Assembly: GCF_042433515.1 (NCBI RefSeq)
Contig: NZ_JBHLVH010000018.1
Coordinates: 19,306-83,305, forward strand
Direction: 5' to 3'
Length of the DNA: 64,000 nucleotides
From: Kytococcus schroeteri
GTDB lineage: Bacteria > Actinomycetota > Actinomycetes > Actinomycetales > Dermatophilaceae
Shown here: positions 52,102 to 61,234 of the stretch, piece after piece
Position numbering within the stretch: the stretch's first letter is position 1
Layout: each line of letters opens with the position of its first letter
Notes under the pieces: model-generated
Told to the model about the DNA's origin: nothing
The model's input: the letters and a program-made list of their open reading frames with translations, nothing else
Databases searched by the model: none
Made by a program: the position numbers and the translations under genes

Positions 52102-54108
52102 ATGGCAGGACCGCCGGCAGAGAAGAGTCAGGAACGGCTGGCAGCGCTGTTCGCGTACCTCGCCTCTCAGGACGTCCCCGTCAACCGGGAGGAGATCCTC
52201 GAGGACCTCGATGCGTACTACTGCCGCCCCGAGGACCACGGAGGAGCCGGCGACCACCGGGTCAAGACGCCGAACCGCACCGACGGCCTGCTCCGCGACC
52301 TGGACCAGCTGACACAGCTCGGCGCCACGGTGGAGTGGCTTCCCGAGCACAGCGAGCGCCCCCGCGCGAACCCCCACCGGGAGGCACGGAAGCACGAGGG
52401 CAAGCCGTTCACCTGGCGGCTGCGCCCCCACACGTTCCTGCGCCGCGAGCTCGGCGAGCACCCCGAGCACACCGCCCTGCTGGCTACGGCGCTCAGCCTG
52501 TTCGCCCCGTCCAGCTCCGACCTCGTCCGGGGGTTGGGCGGCAAGCTGCACCTTCCCGAGGCGCTGCCTGCCGACTCCCCGGACGTGCTGCCGATCTCCG
52601 CGGACGAGTGGCGCACCATCGTGGAGGCGCACGACGACCGACGGTTCGTGCAGTTCACGGTGGAGTCCCACACCCAGGGGGCTCGCACCGTCATCGGGGA
52701 ACCGTGGGCGCTGGTGGAGGCGCGTGACGTGTTCTACCTAGTGGTGCGCGAGCGGGACCACGAGACCGCCCGCGCCATCCGGTTGACAGCGATCACACCG
52801 GGCAGCGTGGATCTGGGCCGCCTACGCCGGAAGGCGAACGGCGACGAGTGCAACGACCCCTCGACCTGGCAGCCCAAGCTCGGTGAGGTGAAGACCATCC
52901 ACGACGAGCTGCTGAGCCAGCAGACCTACGCCACCCTGGCCGCCGACGGCACCGAGCGCAGCATCCGCACCACGCACGGCGATGCGGCCGTCGGCCAGGC
53001 GATCCGCGACGGCCTCGTGCTCGTCGACCCCGCCCTGCGGCGCACCCAGGCGCAGCGGCTCCGCGCCGTCATCGACGCAGCCCCACCAGCACCGCTCGCA
53101 CCGCGCGCCACGGACGGGGCCGCTCCCCCCGCGCCGGGCAGGACGACGCGGCCCACCAGCCGCACCGAGATGAGCGGGGCCCTGGAGCTGGTGCTGCTCC
53201 TGACCGACCACGACGGCCCGGTGCCGGTGGCGGACGTGGCCGTCTGGTCGGGGCGCACCGAGGAGGACGTGCTCAAGCTCCTCACCCCGTGGGCGGCCGC
53301 CGCCCGATCGCTCGACGACGAGGCGTTCCCCGGCGACGAGCGTGGGCTGGTGGACATCGACCCCGGCCCCCCGGCCACCGCCGTGGCGATCAGGCCGCGG
53401 TGGTTGGCCGACCGCACCCTGTACCTGCGCCGCGACGAGGCCGCCGCGCTGCGCGTGGGGCTCGACTACATCCGCGAGACCGGCAACCCCGCCCGTGCCA
53501 AGGCGGTCTCGGAGCTGCTGGCCGCGCTGGACCTGCCCGATGCGGGGCGCGAGACACCTGCCAACTTCGTGCACCTCGACCACACCGACCAGCCCCACCT
53601 GCCCGAGGTGCTGTCGGACCTGGACGATGCCGTGGGCCGGGTGTGGTGCCGCATCCACTCCTCGCGATGGGTCGAGCCTCGCGAGGTGGCCCCGCTGCGG
53701 GTGGCCCGGGCCGCTGGCACCGCCATCGTGTGCCTGCGCGACGACGAGGGCGAGACGTACTGGGTGGAGACCGACCGCATCACCGCCGTGGAGCTGCTCG
53801 CCCGCGCCCAGTCCCCGGCTGACGCCGCCGAGGTGCCGCCGCCCAGCCACCGCGGCGGGGGTCTGCAGCTGACCGTGGAGCTGGGTCCCGATGCCGTGTG
53901 GGCGGTGGACGCGTACGGCGCCACCGTGATGGAGGAGCAACCCGCCGAGGGCGCGCTGCGGGTGACCAAGGACGTGGCCGGCGTGGCGGCCGGGGCGCGG
54001 ATGGCGCTGCGTCTGGCCGGCGTGGCGCGCGTGGTGGAGCCGCCCGAGGTGGTGGCAGAGGCGCAGCGTCGGGCGCGGGCGCTGCTGGAGAGGGTGGAGG
54101 AGCGATGA
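52102..54108 (+). CDS. tandem WYL-domain regulator (fused PafB-PafC-like)
   Basis: The 668-residue protein is two WYL-type units in a row. The first has a helix-turn-helix-like start (EKSQERLAALFAYLASQDVP, NREEILEDLDAYY), and a WYL-like region (RRFVQFTVESHTQGARTVIG, PWALVEARDVFYLVVRE). The second repeats a helical part and ends with a second WYL-like domain. This resembles fused PafBC proteins, which respond to DNA damage through ssDNA. WYL regulators also guard many phage-defence systems. GAGGAG precedes the ATG. It overlaps the next gene by ATGA, so the pair is translationally coupled. Confidence 0.75.
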   Translation: MAGPPAEKSQERLAALFAYLASQDVPVNREEILEDLDAYYCRPEDHGGAGDHRVKTPNRTDGLLRDLDQLTQLGATVEWLPEHSERPRANPHREARKHEGKPFTWRLRPHTFLRRELGEHPEHTALLATALSLFAPSSSDLVRGLGGKLHLPEALPADSPDVLPISADEWRTIVEAHDDRRFVQFTVESHTQGARTVIGEPWALVEARDVFYLVVRERDHETARAIRLTAITPGSVDLGRLRRKANGDECNDPSTWQPKLGEVKTIHDELLSQQTYATLAADGTERSIRTTHGDAAVGQAIRDGLVLVDPALRRTQAQRLRAVIDAAPPAPLAPRATDGAAPPAPGRTTRPTSRTEMSGALELVLLLTDHDGPVPVADVAVWSGRTEEDVLKLLTPWAAAARSLDDEAFPGDERGLVDIDPGPPATAVAIRPRWLADRTLYLRRDEAAALRVGLDYIRETGNPARAKAVSELLAALDLPDAGRETPANFVHLDHTDQPHLPEVLSDLDDAVGRVWCRIHSSRWVEPREVAPLRVARAAGTAIVCLRDDEGETYWVETDRITAVELLARAQSPADAAEVPPPSHRGGGLQLTVELGPDAVWAVDAYGATVMEEQPAEGALRVTKDVAGVAAGARMALRLAGVARVVEPPEVVAEAQRRARALLERVEER

Positions 54109-55952
54109 CCAGTGCACGACCGGCCACGTGGGGCCCGGTGACCTTCATGATGGTGGTGCCCTACGCCCTGGGCTGGGCCACCCACACCATCCCCCGTCGC
54201 CCGGTGTTCGACCGCGCCGCCCTGGAGGACCAGGAGGCGATGGACGCCTTCATGGAGGGCTACTGGCGGGTGCGCCGGGCCAACACCGGTCCGGGCGGCA
54301 TCAACTGGGACCCTGTGAACCACTACCGGGACACCGCGGGCGCCCCGCCGGGCGCGCCGGACGTGATGATGTGGGACCCCACCGTGCTGGGTGCGGAGCC
54401 GGGGTCGGTGGAGTACCAGCACTGGCACGAACCGCACAAGTACTTCCACTCCGCCCGAACCCGTAAGGCCGCCCGCCCCACCCGGTTCGCCTGTTGGCCG
54501 GCCGAGGCGCTGAACGTGTACGGCCGCGTGTTCAAGGGCGGCCCGGACCTGCGGTTGCTGGCCGGCGAGCGATGGGAGTACTCCCCCAGCCCGGACCACG
54601 ACGGGCACGAGATGGGGTACGCCGTGCTCCACCTTGAGCTGCGCCACGCCACCGACGAGACCCTGCAGGCGACCTCGGAGCTGTTGCGCCGGCCGAAACC
54701 CGACGGGCTGCTGAACATGGCCCTGCACCGCATGGGCCTGGCGGTGAAGGTGCAGAAGGGCGCCTACTCGATGGTGGATGCGGGCTACCTGAAGGGCTCC
54801 TCGGCCAAGGACCTTGAGGCTGTCGCCGGTTACCCCACCACCTATGACCCGCGGAAGCGATGGCTCGATGGGGTGGGGCGACCGTGCACCACGACCCCGC
54901 GGCGGGTGACGGTGAAGGTCCTGGACGGCGAGACCCAGTTGGCCCGGACAGCCCGTGAGGACGCGAGTGCGGCGGCGGCCTCGACGCCCACGGTGGCGCG
55001 CACGGCCAACCGGGTCCGGGTGCTCACGGTGGCCGCCCCGCTGGCCCCACTCACGTCGCGGCCAAGCAACCTGCAGGCGCTGGACGCGTGGACGCCGGAG
55101 CAGGCGTGGACCCACCAGCTGGCCACGGGCATGAACCGCAAGAGGTACTTTCGCCTGCCGCCCAACAACCCCGAGGCCGCGGCGCACGGCAGCTTCGCCA
55201 TCGACGGCAGCATCGGCCGGGCCACCCTGGACGGCGTGGGCGTGGTGATCGACCCGGCGCTGCAGAACCCCGCGGACGAGCATGACATTGCCTCGCTGAC
55301 GGTGCTGTACCACGGGCGCCTGCTGGAGGTGATGCTGCTGGCCATCCGGCAACGTGACTGGTTAGACGCCCACCACGAGTCCGTCGCCGGGCTGGAGAGC
55401 GACCCGGATGCCCCGGAGCGGGGTGAGGAGAACACCGAGACCGACGAGCCGTCGCCGGAGGAGGGCGACCTGCTGTCGGTGGTGCAGGCGTCGTCGGCCC
55501 GCGAGAAGTTGCGGGAGATCATGCGGACCGAGGCCCGGCTGAACTGGTTCCACAACAACCGGTGGTTCACGGAGGTGCCCGGCCGGCCGGAGGCCACCAC
55601 CTTGCTGCGCGAGCTGCAGGAGGCTTTCGAGACCCCGGCCATGCTGGCCGAGACGCGTGGGGAGCTGCGCGACCTCATCGGCAGCGCGGAGCTCCACAAG
55701 CAGTTGGCAGACCTGGACCAGCAGGACCATGCCGACCGTGCGCGCGACCGCCTCGAGCAACTGCTCGCCCTGGTCACCGGAGTTGGCCTCGTCCTGGCGC
55801 TGGCCGCGCTCGTAGCCGACCCGGGGTGGGCCCTGGCCGCCGGGTCGACGTTGGCCGCCGTGGCGCTGGGACTGGCGGCGTGGGCCTGGATGCGGTGGCG
55901 CAACCTACGGCGCCGCCGCCATCTGCAGCAGCGCCATCGTCTTCTCGAGTGA
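54105..55952 (+). CDS. large protein with C-terminal membrane hairpin, unknown function
   Basis: The 615-residue protein has a mixed alpha/beta cytoplasmic part of about 490 residues, then a long helical stretch (about 490-550) and two closely spaced membrane helices near the C-terminus (553-571, 575-596) with a basic tail. This layout resembles CorA-like proteins, but no GMN motif is present. No catalytic motif is visible to me. Because it is coupled to a WYL regulator by a 4-nt overlap and lies near other defence-type genes, a membrane-acting effector is a reasonable but untested guess. Confidence 0.6.
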   Translation: MTSARPATWGPVTFMMVVPYALGWATHTIPRRPVFDRAALEDQEAMDAFMEGYWRVRRANTGPGGINWDPVNHYRDTAGAPPGAPDVMMWDPTVLGAEPGSVEYQHWHEPHKYFHSARTRKAARPTRFACWPAEALNVYGRVFKGGPDLRLLAGERWEYSPSPDHDGHEMGYAVLHLELRHATDETLQATSELLRRPKPDGLLNMALHRMGLAVKVQKGAYSMVDAGYLKGSSAKDLEAVAGYPTTYDPRKRWLDGVGRPCTTTPRRVTVKVLDGETQLARTAREDASAAAASTPTVARTANRVRVLTVAAPLAPLTSRPSNLQALDAWTPEQAWTHQLATGMNRKRYFRLPPNNPEAAAHGSFAIDGSIGRATLDGVGVVIDPALQNPADEHDIASLTVLYHGRLLEVMLLAIRQRDWLDAHHESVAGLESDPDAPERGEENTETDEPSPEEGDLLSVVQASSAREKLREIMRTEARLNWFHNNRWFTEVPGRPEATTLLRELQEAFETPAMLAETRGELRDLIGSAELHKQLADLDQQDHADRARDRLEQLLALVTGVGLVLALAALVADPGWALAAGSTLAAVALGLAAWAWMRWRNLRRRRHLQQRHRLLE

Positions 55953-56021
55953 TGTGTGCGGAGGTCCGGTGCACAAAGGAGGCACCGGGCCCCGCCGGGG
56001 CCCTCTGACGAGAGGACGACC

Positions 56022-56489
56022 ATGCACACCATCGTGAAGCGCGCCGCCGTGGCGCTGCCGCTGGCCGCGTTCGCCGCCACCACCCTGGCCGGCTGCGGCG
56101 AGAAGGAGTACGAGTACCGCTGGGAGGGCGCCACCATCACCGACATGGAGGCCTCCCTGGAGGACATGGAGGCCCTGTGGCGTGAGGGCACGGACACCCC
56201 GGCCGAGCCGGCCGAGGTGGACGACGACGCCCGTTGCTACTACCTGGCCGAGGCCGACCCCGAGGGTGAGCGCCGCCAGCTGGACGGGCACGTGATCTGC
56301 GGGCCGTACACGCCGGAGGGCGAGTCCGAGCCGGTGTGGGACGCCTCGGAGTACTTTCGCACCTACGACCCGGGCAAGGGTGAGGGCTGGGCGGTGTACG
56401 CCGAGACGTTCCATCGGGCCGACGACCCCGTGGTGACCGAGGGGTTCGAGCCGTGGCGCCCGGACGGCAAGAAGGCCAAGGGGCTGTGA
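56022..56489 (+). CDS. small secreted lipoprotein
   Basis: The 155-residue precursor has a signal peptide with lipobox LAGC (VALPLAAFAATTLAGC). The mature part is acidic with a pair of cysteines (ARCYYLAEADPEG, HVICGPYTPEG) and several tryptophan/tyrosine residues. No family recognised. GAGAGGA precedes the ATG. It lies 69 nt after the membrane-hairpin gene in the same direction. Confidence 0.7.
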   Translation: MHTIVKRAAVALPLAAFAATTLAGCGEKEYEYRWEGATITDMEASLEDMEALWREGTDTPAEPAEVDDDARCYYLAEADPEGERRQLDGHVICGPYTPEGESEPVWDASEYFRTYDPGKGEGWAVYAETFHRADDPVVTEGFEPWRPDGKKAKGL

Positions 56490-56528
56490 CCGGGGCGCAC
56501 GCCGCCCACCAGGAGGGGGTGGGCGGCT

Positions 56529-57173
56529 GTGTCGCTCGTTGACGAGCTGGTGACGGTGGTGGAGGTGGCCGCGGACAACCACGGCATCGTCACGCGGCAC
56601 CTGCTGCTGGAGGCGGGCGTGCGCCCGGCGGCCATCACCGCCCTGGCGCGGGACGAGCGGGCGATGCGCCGCGTGGGCCGGGGCGTGTACCAGCTGGTCC
56701 AGCTGCAGGACGACCGGTGGTGCGACTACCGACAGGCCCTGCAGCGGCTGGACCCGACGGTGCACCAGCAGGAGTTCGTCCATGACCCGCTGCACCCGGA
56801 CCGGGGCGTGCTCTCGCACCTCGCCGCGGCGCACGTGTGGGGTGCCGTGGACCTGCCGTGGGACACGCATCTCACCACGCCGCGGCGGCGACGACTGTCC
56901 GGTGTCACCGTGCACACCGCCTGCCTGACGCCGGAGGAGGTGACCCTCTCACCGGGGTACTGGTCGGGGTGTTGCGATGCCGTGCCGGTCACCACCGTGG
57001 AGCGCACCACTCGTGACCTGGTGGCGACCCTGGAGGACGCGGACTACCTGCGCCGCTGGGTGGAGCACTGCCACCAGGAGGGCCTGCTCACCGAGACGCG
57101 ACTGGTGGAGATGCTGGGCGACCGGCTGCAGTCCGTGCAGGAGGGGTGGTTCGGCTGGGAGGGCGGACGGTGA
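56529..57173 (+). CDS. AbiEi-type antitoxin / regulator
   Basis: The 214-residue protein has the AbiEi-like winged helix (VVEVAADNHGIVTRHLLLEA, VRPAAITALARDERAMRRVG, RGVYQLV) and C-terminal AbiEi_4-like region with SGVTVHTACLTPEEVTL, and VTTVERTTRDLVATLED. AbiEi is the repressor/antitoxin of type IV abortive-infection systems, paired with the AbiEii nucleotidyltransferase. No AbiEii follows, so it is an orphan or acts on a distant partner. The GTG at 56529 is the best start. Confidence 0.72.
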   Translation: MSLVDELVTVVEVAADNHGIVTRHLLLEAGVRPAAITALARDERAMRRVGRGVYQLVQLQDDRWCDYRQALQRLDPTVHQQEFVHDPLHPDRGVLSHLAAAHVWGAVDLPWDTHLTTPRRRRLSGVTVHTACLTPEEVTLSPGYWSGCCDAVPVTTVERTTRDLVATLEDADYLRRWVEHCHQEGLLTETRLVEMLGDRLQSVQEGWFGWEGGR

Positions 57174-57195
57174 GGGATCGCACGGGACCGTCACG

Positions 57196-58440
57196 TCATC
57201 CCATGACCTGGGAGGCGGTCAGCATGCCCACCTCTCGCTGCGTCGAGGACCAGGTCAGGCGGGCGGTGGCGCCGCACGCCCGCAGGCAGATGTCCTCGAA
57301 CGCGGCGACAACGGGATTGACCGTGGGCGCGCCGGCGACTGCCGCATCGGCGAACCCGGGGTCCTCCACGTCGAGGGTGTCCAGCAGGTCCAGGCAGTGC
57401 AGCACGTTCTCCTCGTGCTCAGCCCTGCCGTCCCCCGTCTCCGCCTCGCGCTCCCGCACTGCCTGGCGCACCGCCTCACGGAAGCTCCGACCGATGGCCG
57501 ACCAGGGGTCGGAGCCGTGGAGGTCGAGGTCGGCCGGCACCCACGGCGCCCCGTCGAGGTCGCCTGCGTTGAGCTGCTCCACCGTGACCCCGGCCAGCCG
57601 GTTGACGGCCCTGTCGGCGAGCCTCGCCATGTCCTGCACGAGGGCCCCGGAGCCGAACACCTGGGCGTAGGCCACGAGCGAGTCGTACGGGTCGTGGTCG
57701 CGCACGATCTGCCCCAGGGCGGTGAGGTTCTGGGGCCACTGGAGCTGCTCGAAGCGAGCGGCGTACTCCTCTTGCCCCCACTCCACAGCCGGGTCCCAGA
57801 GGTTGGGCTGCACACGACGCCCCTGGAGAGTCAGCGGCGCGGAGAGGCCAGGCAGACCAGCCCCCTCCTCACGGGGCCGACGCTGGAGACCGGCGGTGAG
57901 CAGCTCCTCCATCCAGGGGTTGTGCCAGGTGGCGCGGCGCTTCTTCAGACGGGTCGCCAGCACCGCGTCCCACGCCTCCACCACGACGGGGATCCTCAGC
58001 GCGGCGAGGAGGTCCTCGAGGGAGGAGCCCAGCAGCAGCCAGTCCCCTCGGCCGGACTCGCCGACGACGTACCACTCGGGGGCGTTGACCTCGTGGGCGA
58101 TCCGCAGGGCCCAGTGGTTCATGTGCCCGTCCTTGTCCATCATCACGTAGAGCATCTCGAGGGTGTCGCTGGAGACGGTGGTGAAACGCATCTTCCCGGC
58201 CGGGGCGTTGCCCTGCGGCAGGGCGGAGACGGAGCAGCAGTCGATGCCCTCCTGCCCGACGTGCTCGGCGAAGACCGCCATCACCCCCAGCGCCTCCGCC
58301 GCCCCCGGCGCCGAGAGCGCCCACTGGAAGGCCTCCTCCGACGTGGCACCGGCCTTCTTGCGGTCGCCCCACCTGCGCCCGTCCGCCATCCGACGGATCA
58401 GGTCCTGCTGTGCATTCTCGATCGTCTGCGCGTCGTTCAC
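57196..58440 (-). CDS. hypothetical protein, 414 residues, in a two-gene unit
   Basis: I do not recognise this protein. It starts at a GTG with GGGAG 5 nt upstream. It is soluble, mixed alpha/beta, with an N-terminal helical region (AQTIENAQQDLIRRMADGRR), a central part with cysteines (DCCSVSAL) and a C-terminal helical part rich in acidic residues. It follows the 690-residue gene by 107 nt on the same strand, so the two may form an operon. It converges on the AbiEi-like gene. Confidence 0.6.
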   Translation of the reverse strand: MNDAQTIENAQQDLIRRMADGRRWGDRKKAGATSEEAFQWALSAPGAAEALGVMAVFAEHVGQEGIDCCSVSALPQGNAPAGKMRFTTVSSDTLEMLYVMMDKDGHMNHWALRIAHEVNAPEWYVVGESGRGDWLLLGSSLEDLLAALRIPVVVEAWDAVLATRLKKRRATWHNPWMEELLTAGLQRRPREEGAGLPGLSAPLTLQGRRVQPNLWDPAVEWGQEEYAARFEQLQWPQNLTALGQIVRDHDPYDSLVAYAQVFGSGALVQDMARLADRAVNRLAGVTVEQLNAGDLDGAPWVPADLDLHGSDPWSAIGRSFREAVRQAVREREAETGDGRAEHEENVLHCLDLLDTLDVEDPGFADAAVAGAPTVNPVVAAFEDICLRACGATARLTWSSTQREVGMLTASQVMG

Positions 58441-58547
58441 GGCCACTCCCTGTGTGTCGATCGGATTGACTCGCTCACCGTGACACCGACCCCCGACAAC
58501 ATCCACGGCCGCGCACGGGCATCGGATGCAGGAAGTGTTCGCCGCCC

Positions 58548-60620
58548 TCACGGCTCCAGGTCGTCGTGCAGGGCCACCCGCGAGAGCTCCACCCGCCCGT
58601 CGGGCAGGCGCCAATAGCTCAGCCGCCGCGCGGACGGCGACTTCTGCTGCAGGGGCGCCCGACGGCACACCGCGCCGTCGGCGCGGGTCACGGCAGGTGC
58701 GTTGCCCGCCTCGTGCTGGCGCAGCTCGTGGTCCCCCGGCACGCCACGTCCGGTGAGCACCATGACGGCCACCCGGAGCACCCGGTCCTGCGCAACACCT
58801 TCGAGCTGCAGCGAGTCCACCATCCGTTCCCCGATGACGTAGTCGTCCGGCATCGGCCAGGAGCGCTTGTCCTCCGGCCTCGTGCACTCCACCCAGGTCC
58901 GCTGCAGCTCCCAGCGCAGCTGCTCCACCGGCTCCGCAAAACCGTAGGTCTCCCGCGGCGAGGCATCCCGGGAGGCCTGGGCCGCACGCTGGGCGGTCGC
59001 CCGGCTCCGCCGGTTCTCCGTGCGCAGGCGCTCGGTCTCCGCCTGCAGCTTCGATGCCCGGGCCTCGGCGTGCTGCGCCCGGCGCTCCATCCGGGCGGTC
59101 TCGGCACGGTGCAGGCGCACCTCCTCTCGCAGGGTGTCGACCTGCTTGCCCAGCTCGATCTCCCGCGGGGAGGTCCCAGGAGTCACGCGCACCGCCGGGA
59201 CGTCCCCCTCCGGGGCGAGGGGCTCCACCTCCGCCGTCGGCGCGGGGCTCTCGTTCACCGGCCCGCCCGTCCCGGCACCCGGGGCTGCGGCGTCCAACCA
59301 CGGCGGGCCGCCGGGCAGCACCGACGGGGGCTCCACCGGGTCCTCGTCATCGTCCACGTCGAGCAGGCTCAGCGAGCGCTCGCCCCCCGCGCCGACCACC
59401 CGGGCGAGCAGCACCTCCCCCGGGGAGAGCAGGTCGGTGAGCCGGTCCAGGGGGTTCCCTGTCACCGCCTCGATGCCGACGGCCACCGTGACCTCGGGCG
59501 TCGGTTGCAGTTGGGCGGCCGTGGCGTCCACGTCCGCCACCCGGGCGAGGACCACCTCCCCTGCGGCGCGCCCCTGCCACCACTCCGTGCTGTCACCCGG
59601 TCGCACGTCGAGTCGACGACGCTGGGGGTCGTACGTCCCGTCCACGGTCATGCCCGGGGCCAGGAGGCGTTCGGGCTCCAGACCCGCCACCACGAGCTCG
59701 GGCCACACGGTGGCGAGCTCTCCGTCGGCCAGCCGTACGACGCCGCGGCCACCGATCACGGACGCCACCGTGCCGGTGGCCGGTCGGGCACTGGCGGGCG
59801 GGGTGGTGGTGCTGGCACCGGCCGCCGCCCACGCCGCGACCAGGTCGTCCACGAGCATCTCCGTGGCTGCCTCCGCTTGCGACGCATCCCGCACCACACG
59901 CAACGGGGCACGGCTGCCGTCCTCCAGCCACGCGGTACCCGGCGGGTAGATGCGGCCGGCACCGCCGTAGACCCCCTCGCCGTCGAGCAGGTCCCTCAGC
60001 CGCCAGGTCTCCGCGCGGGTGGTGAGCACCTCAACACGCGCGTCGGCCCCTGCTTCCTCCCGCAGGCGCGTCACGTCGATGAGGGGTTCTGCGGCATCCA
60101 GCGGCGCGGTGACCACCACCACCGGCTCCGCCCGCGAGGGGGATTGGAGGTAGGCGGCCAGCTCGTCCACACCGACGGCCCCCTCGGCCGGGCCACGGCC
60201 CGCCCCAGTGGTGGCGGGTTGCGCTCCGCGCAGCGTCCGTCCTGCCACTCGTTCCCGGGCCTGCTCCACGAGGCGATCGGCGCACCGACCCGCGTCCTCG
60301 GCATCGGTGGGCTTGACGATGTTGGGCGGCAAGAGCTTGCCGTCGGCGGACAGCACCGGGTAGACGCGGGCCGCGCCTCCAAAGGTGCGCGCGAACTCGG
60401 GGAGCGACTCGTTCATGGTCCAGGCGGCCGCGTCGGCCACGACGGCCACGTCGGCGCGGCCGCGCGTGCGGGCGGCGATGTCCTCGGGGTCGATGCCAGG
60501 CACCCCCTGACCTATGGTCAGCACCACGATGGGGTGCCGTCGCTGCGGGTCGCGCAGTCGCCTCCCGAGGGTCGCACCGTCGTGGGGGGTATCGGCAGTG
60601 GTGATGGAGGAACGGGCCAT
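58548..60620 (-). CDS. conserved multidomain protein with internal duplication, S1-like segments and a coiled coil
   Basis: The 690-residue protein has two related N-terminal units (about 29-125 and 165-265), each a beta-strand start (PIVVLTIG, PVVVVTAP), an ID/acid-containing loop and an end motif, FGGAARVYP (80-88) or YGGAGRIYP (218-226). Next come OB/S1-like repeats (GEVVLARVADVDA, GEVLLARVVGAGG), an acidic Pro/Gly linker, a coiled coil (485-550) and a C-terminal domain ending RRLSYWRLPDGRVELSRV. I recall similar proteins in other actinobacteria but no assigned function. It is divergent from the hsdM relic and upstream of the 414-residue gene. Confidence 0.65.
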   Translation of the reverse strand: MARSSITTADTPHDGATLGRRLRDPQRRHPIVVLTIGQGVPGIDPEDIAARTRGRADVAVVADAAAWTMNESLPEFARTFGGAARVYPVLSADGKLLPPNIVKPTDAEDAGRCADRLVEQARERVAGRTLRGAQPATTGAGRGPAEGAVGVDELAAYLQSPSRAEPVVVVTAPLDAAEPLIDVTRLREEAGADARVEVLTTRAETWRLRDLLDGEGVYGGAGRIYPPGTAWLEDGSRAPLRVVRDASQAEAATEMLVDDLVAAWAAAGASTTTPPASARPATGTVASVIGGRGVVRLADGELATVWPELVVAGLEPERLLAPGMTVDGTYDPQRRRLDVRPGDSTEWWQGRAAGEVVLARVADVDATAAQLQPTPEVTVAVGIEAVTGNPLDRLTDLLSPGEVLLARVVGAGGERSLSLLDVDDDEDPVEPPSVLPGGPPWLDAAAPGAGTGGPVNESPAPTAEVEPLAPEGDVPAVRVTPGTSPREIELGKQVDTLREEVRLHRAETARMERRAQHAEARASKLQAETERLRTENRRSRATAQRAAQASRDASPRETYGFAEPVEQLRWELQRTWVECTRPEDKRSWPMPDDYVIGERMVDSLQLEGVAQDRVLRVAVMVLTGRGVPGDHELRQHEAGNAPAVTRADGAVCRRAPLQQKSPSARRLSYWRLPDGRVELSRVALHDDLEP

Positions 60621-60734
60621 GGCCAGAGGCTAGTTCCGCCCGCTGACAACCTCGCCACCGGAGCGCCGCCACACCCGTGCGCCACCCGCGCGGTTCCGGT
60701 GCCGAGAACACCGCCCCACCCGCGAGAGGACCCC

Positions 60735-61094
60735 ATGGCACCGCACGGCTTCGACGACAAGGTGGCCTTCGTCTGGCGCATCGCCGACCGCCTCCGCGGC
60801 TCGTTCAAGCAGCACGAGTACGGCTCGGTGATGCTGCCCCTGCTGGTGCTGCTCCTCATGGACGCCGCCCTGGCGGACACCAAGGACGCCGTCGTCGCCC
60901 AGGCCGCCACCATGGAAACCATCGGCCGCGGCCAGGACGCCCTGCTCAAGAAGACCGCCGGCCGCCGGTTCTACAACACGTCCAAGTTCACCTTCGCCAC
61001 CCTGCTGGCCGACGACAAGAACCTGCGCCACAACCTGGCCGCCTACATCCGCGGCCTCTCCCCCGACGCCGCGGCCGTCATCGCCACACGTTGA
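60735..61094 (+). pseudogene. N-terminal relic of a type I restriction methyltransferase (HsdM)
   Basis: The 119-residue frame matches the N-terminal helical domain of HsdM: FDDKVAFVWRIADRLRGSFK, QHEYGSVMLPLLVLLLMDAA, and TFATLLADDKNLRHNLAAYI. It then stops after DAAAVIATR, before the catalytic domain with its SAM and NPPF motifs. The usual partners hsdS and hsdR are absent here. It starts at an ATG with GAGAGGA upstream. The system appears lost by a deletion that joined this end to the next gene. Confidence 0.78.
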
Positions 61095-61234
61095 CGACAC
61101 ACCTGAGCCTCCCCGTTCGAGGCAGAGCACCTCGGGCGTCTTGACCGTTACCCTGACCCCACCAATGCGGCCCGACGGGCTTCCCACAGGACACGCCCCC
61201 ACCCGCACGACGATTCGTGCTGCCCGGGAGTCCT

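Noticed and set aside
54105..55952. CorA magnesium channel
   Set aside because: The two C-terminal helices fit, but the GMN motif is absent and the N-terminal part does not resemble CorA.
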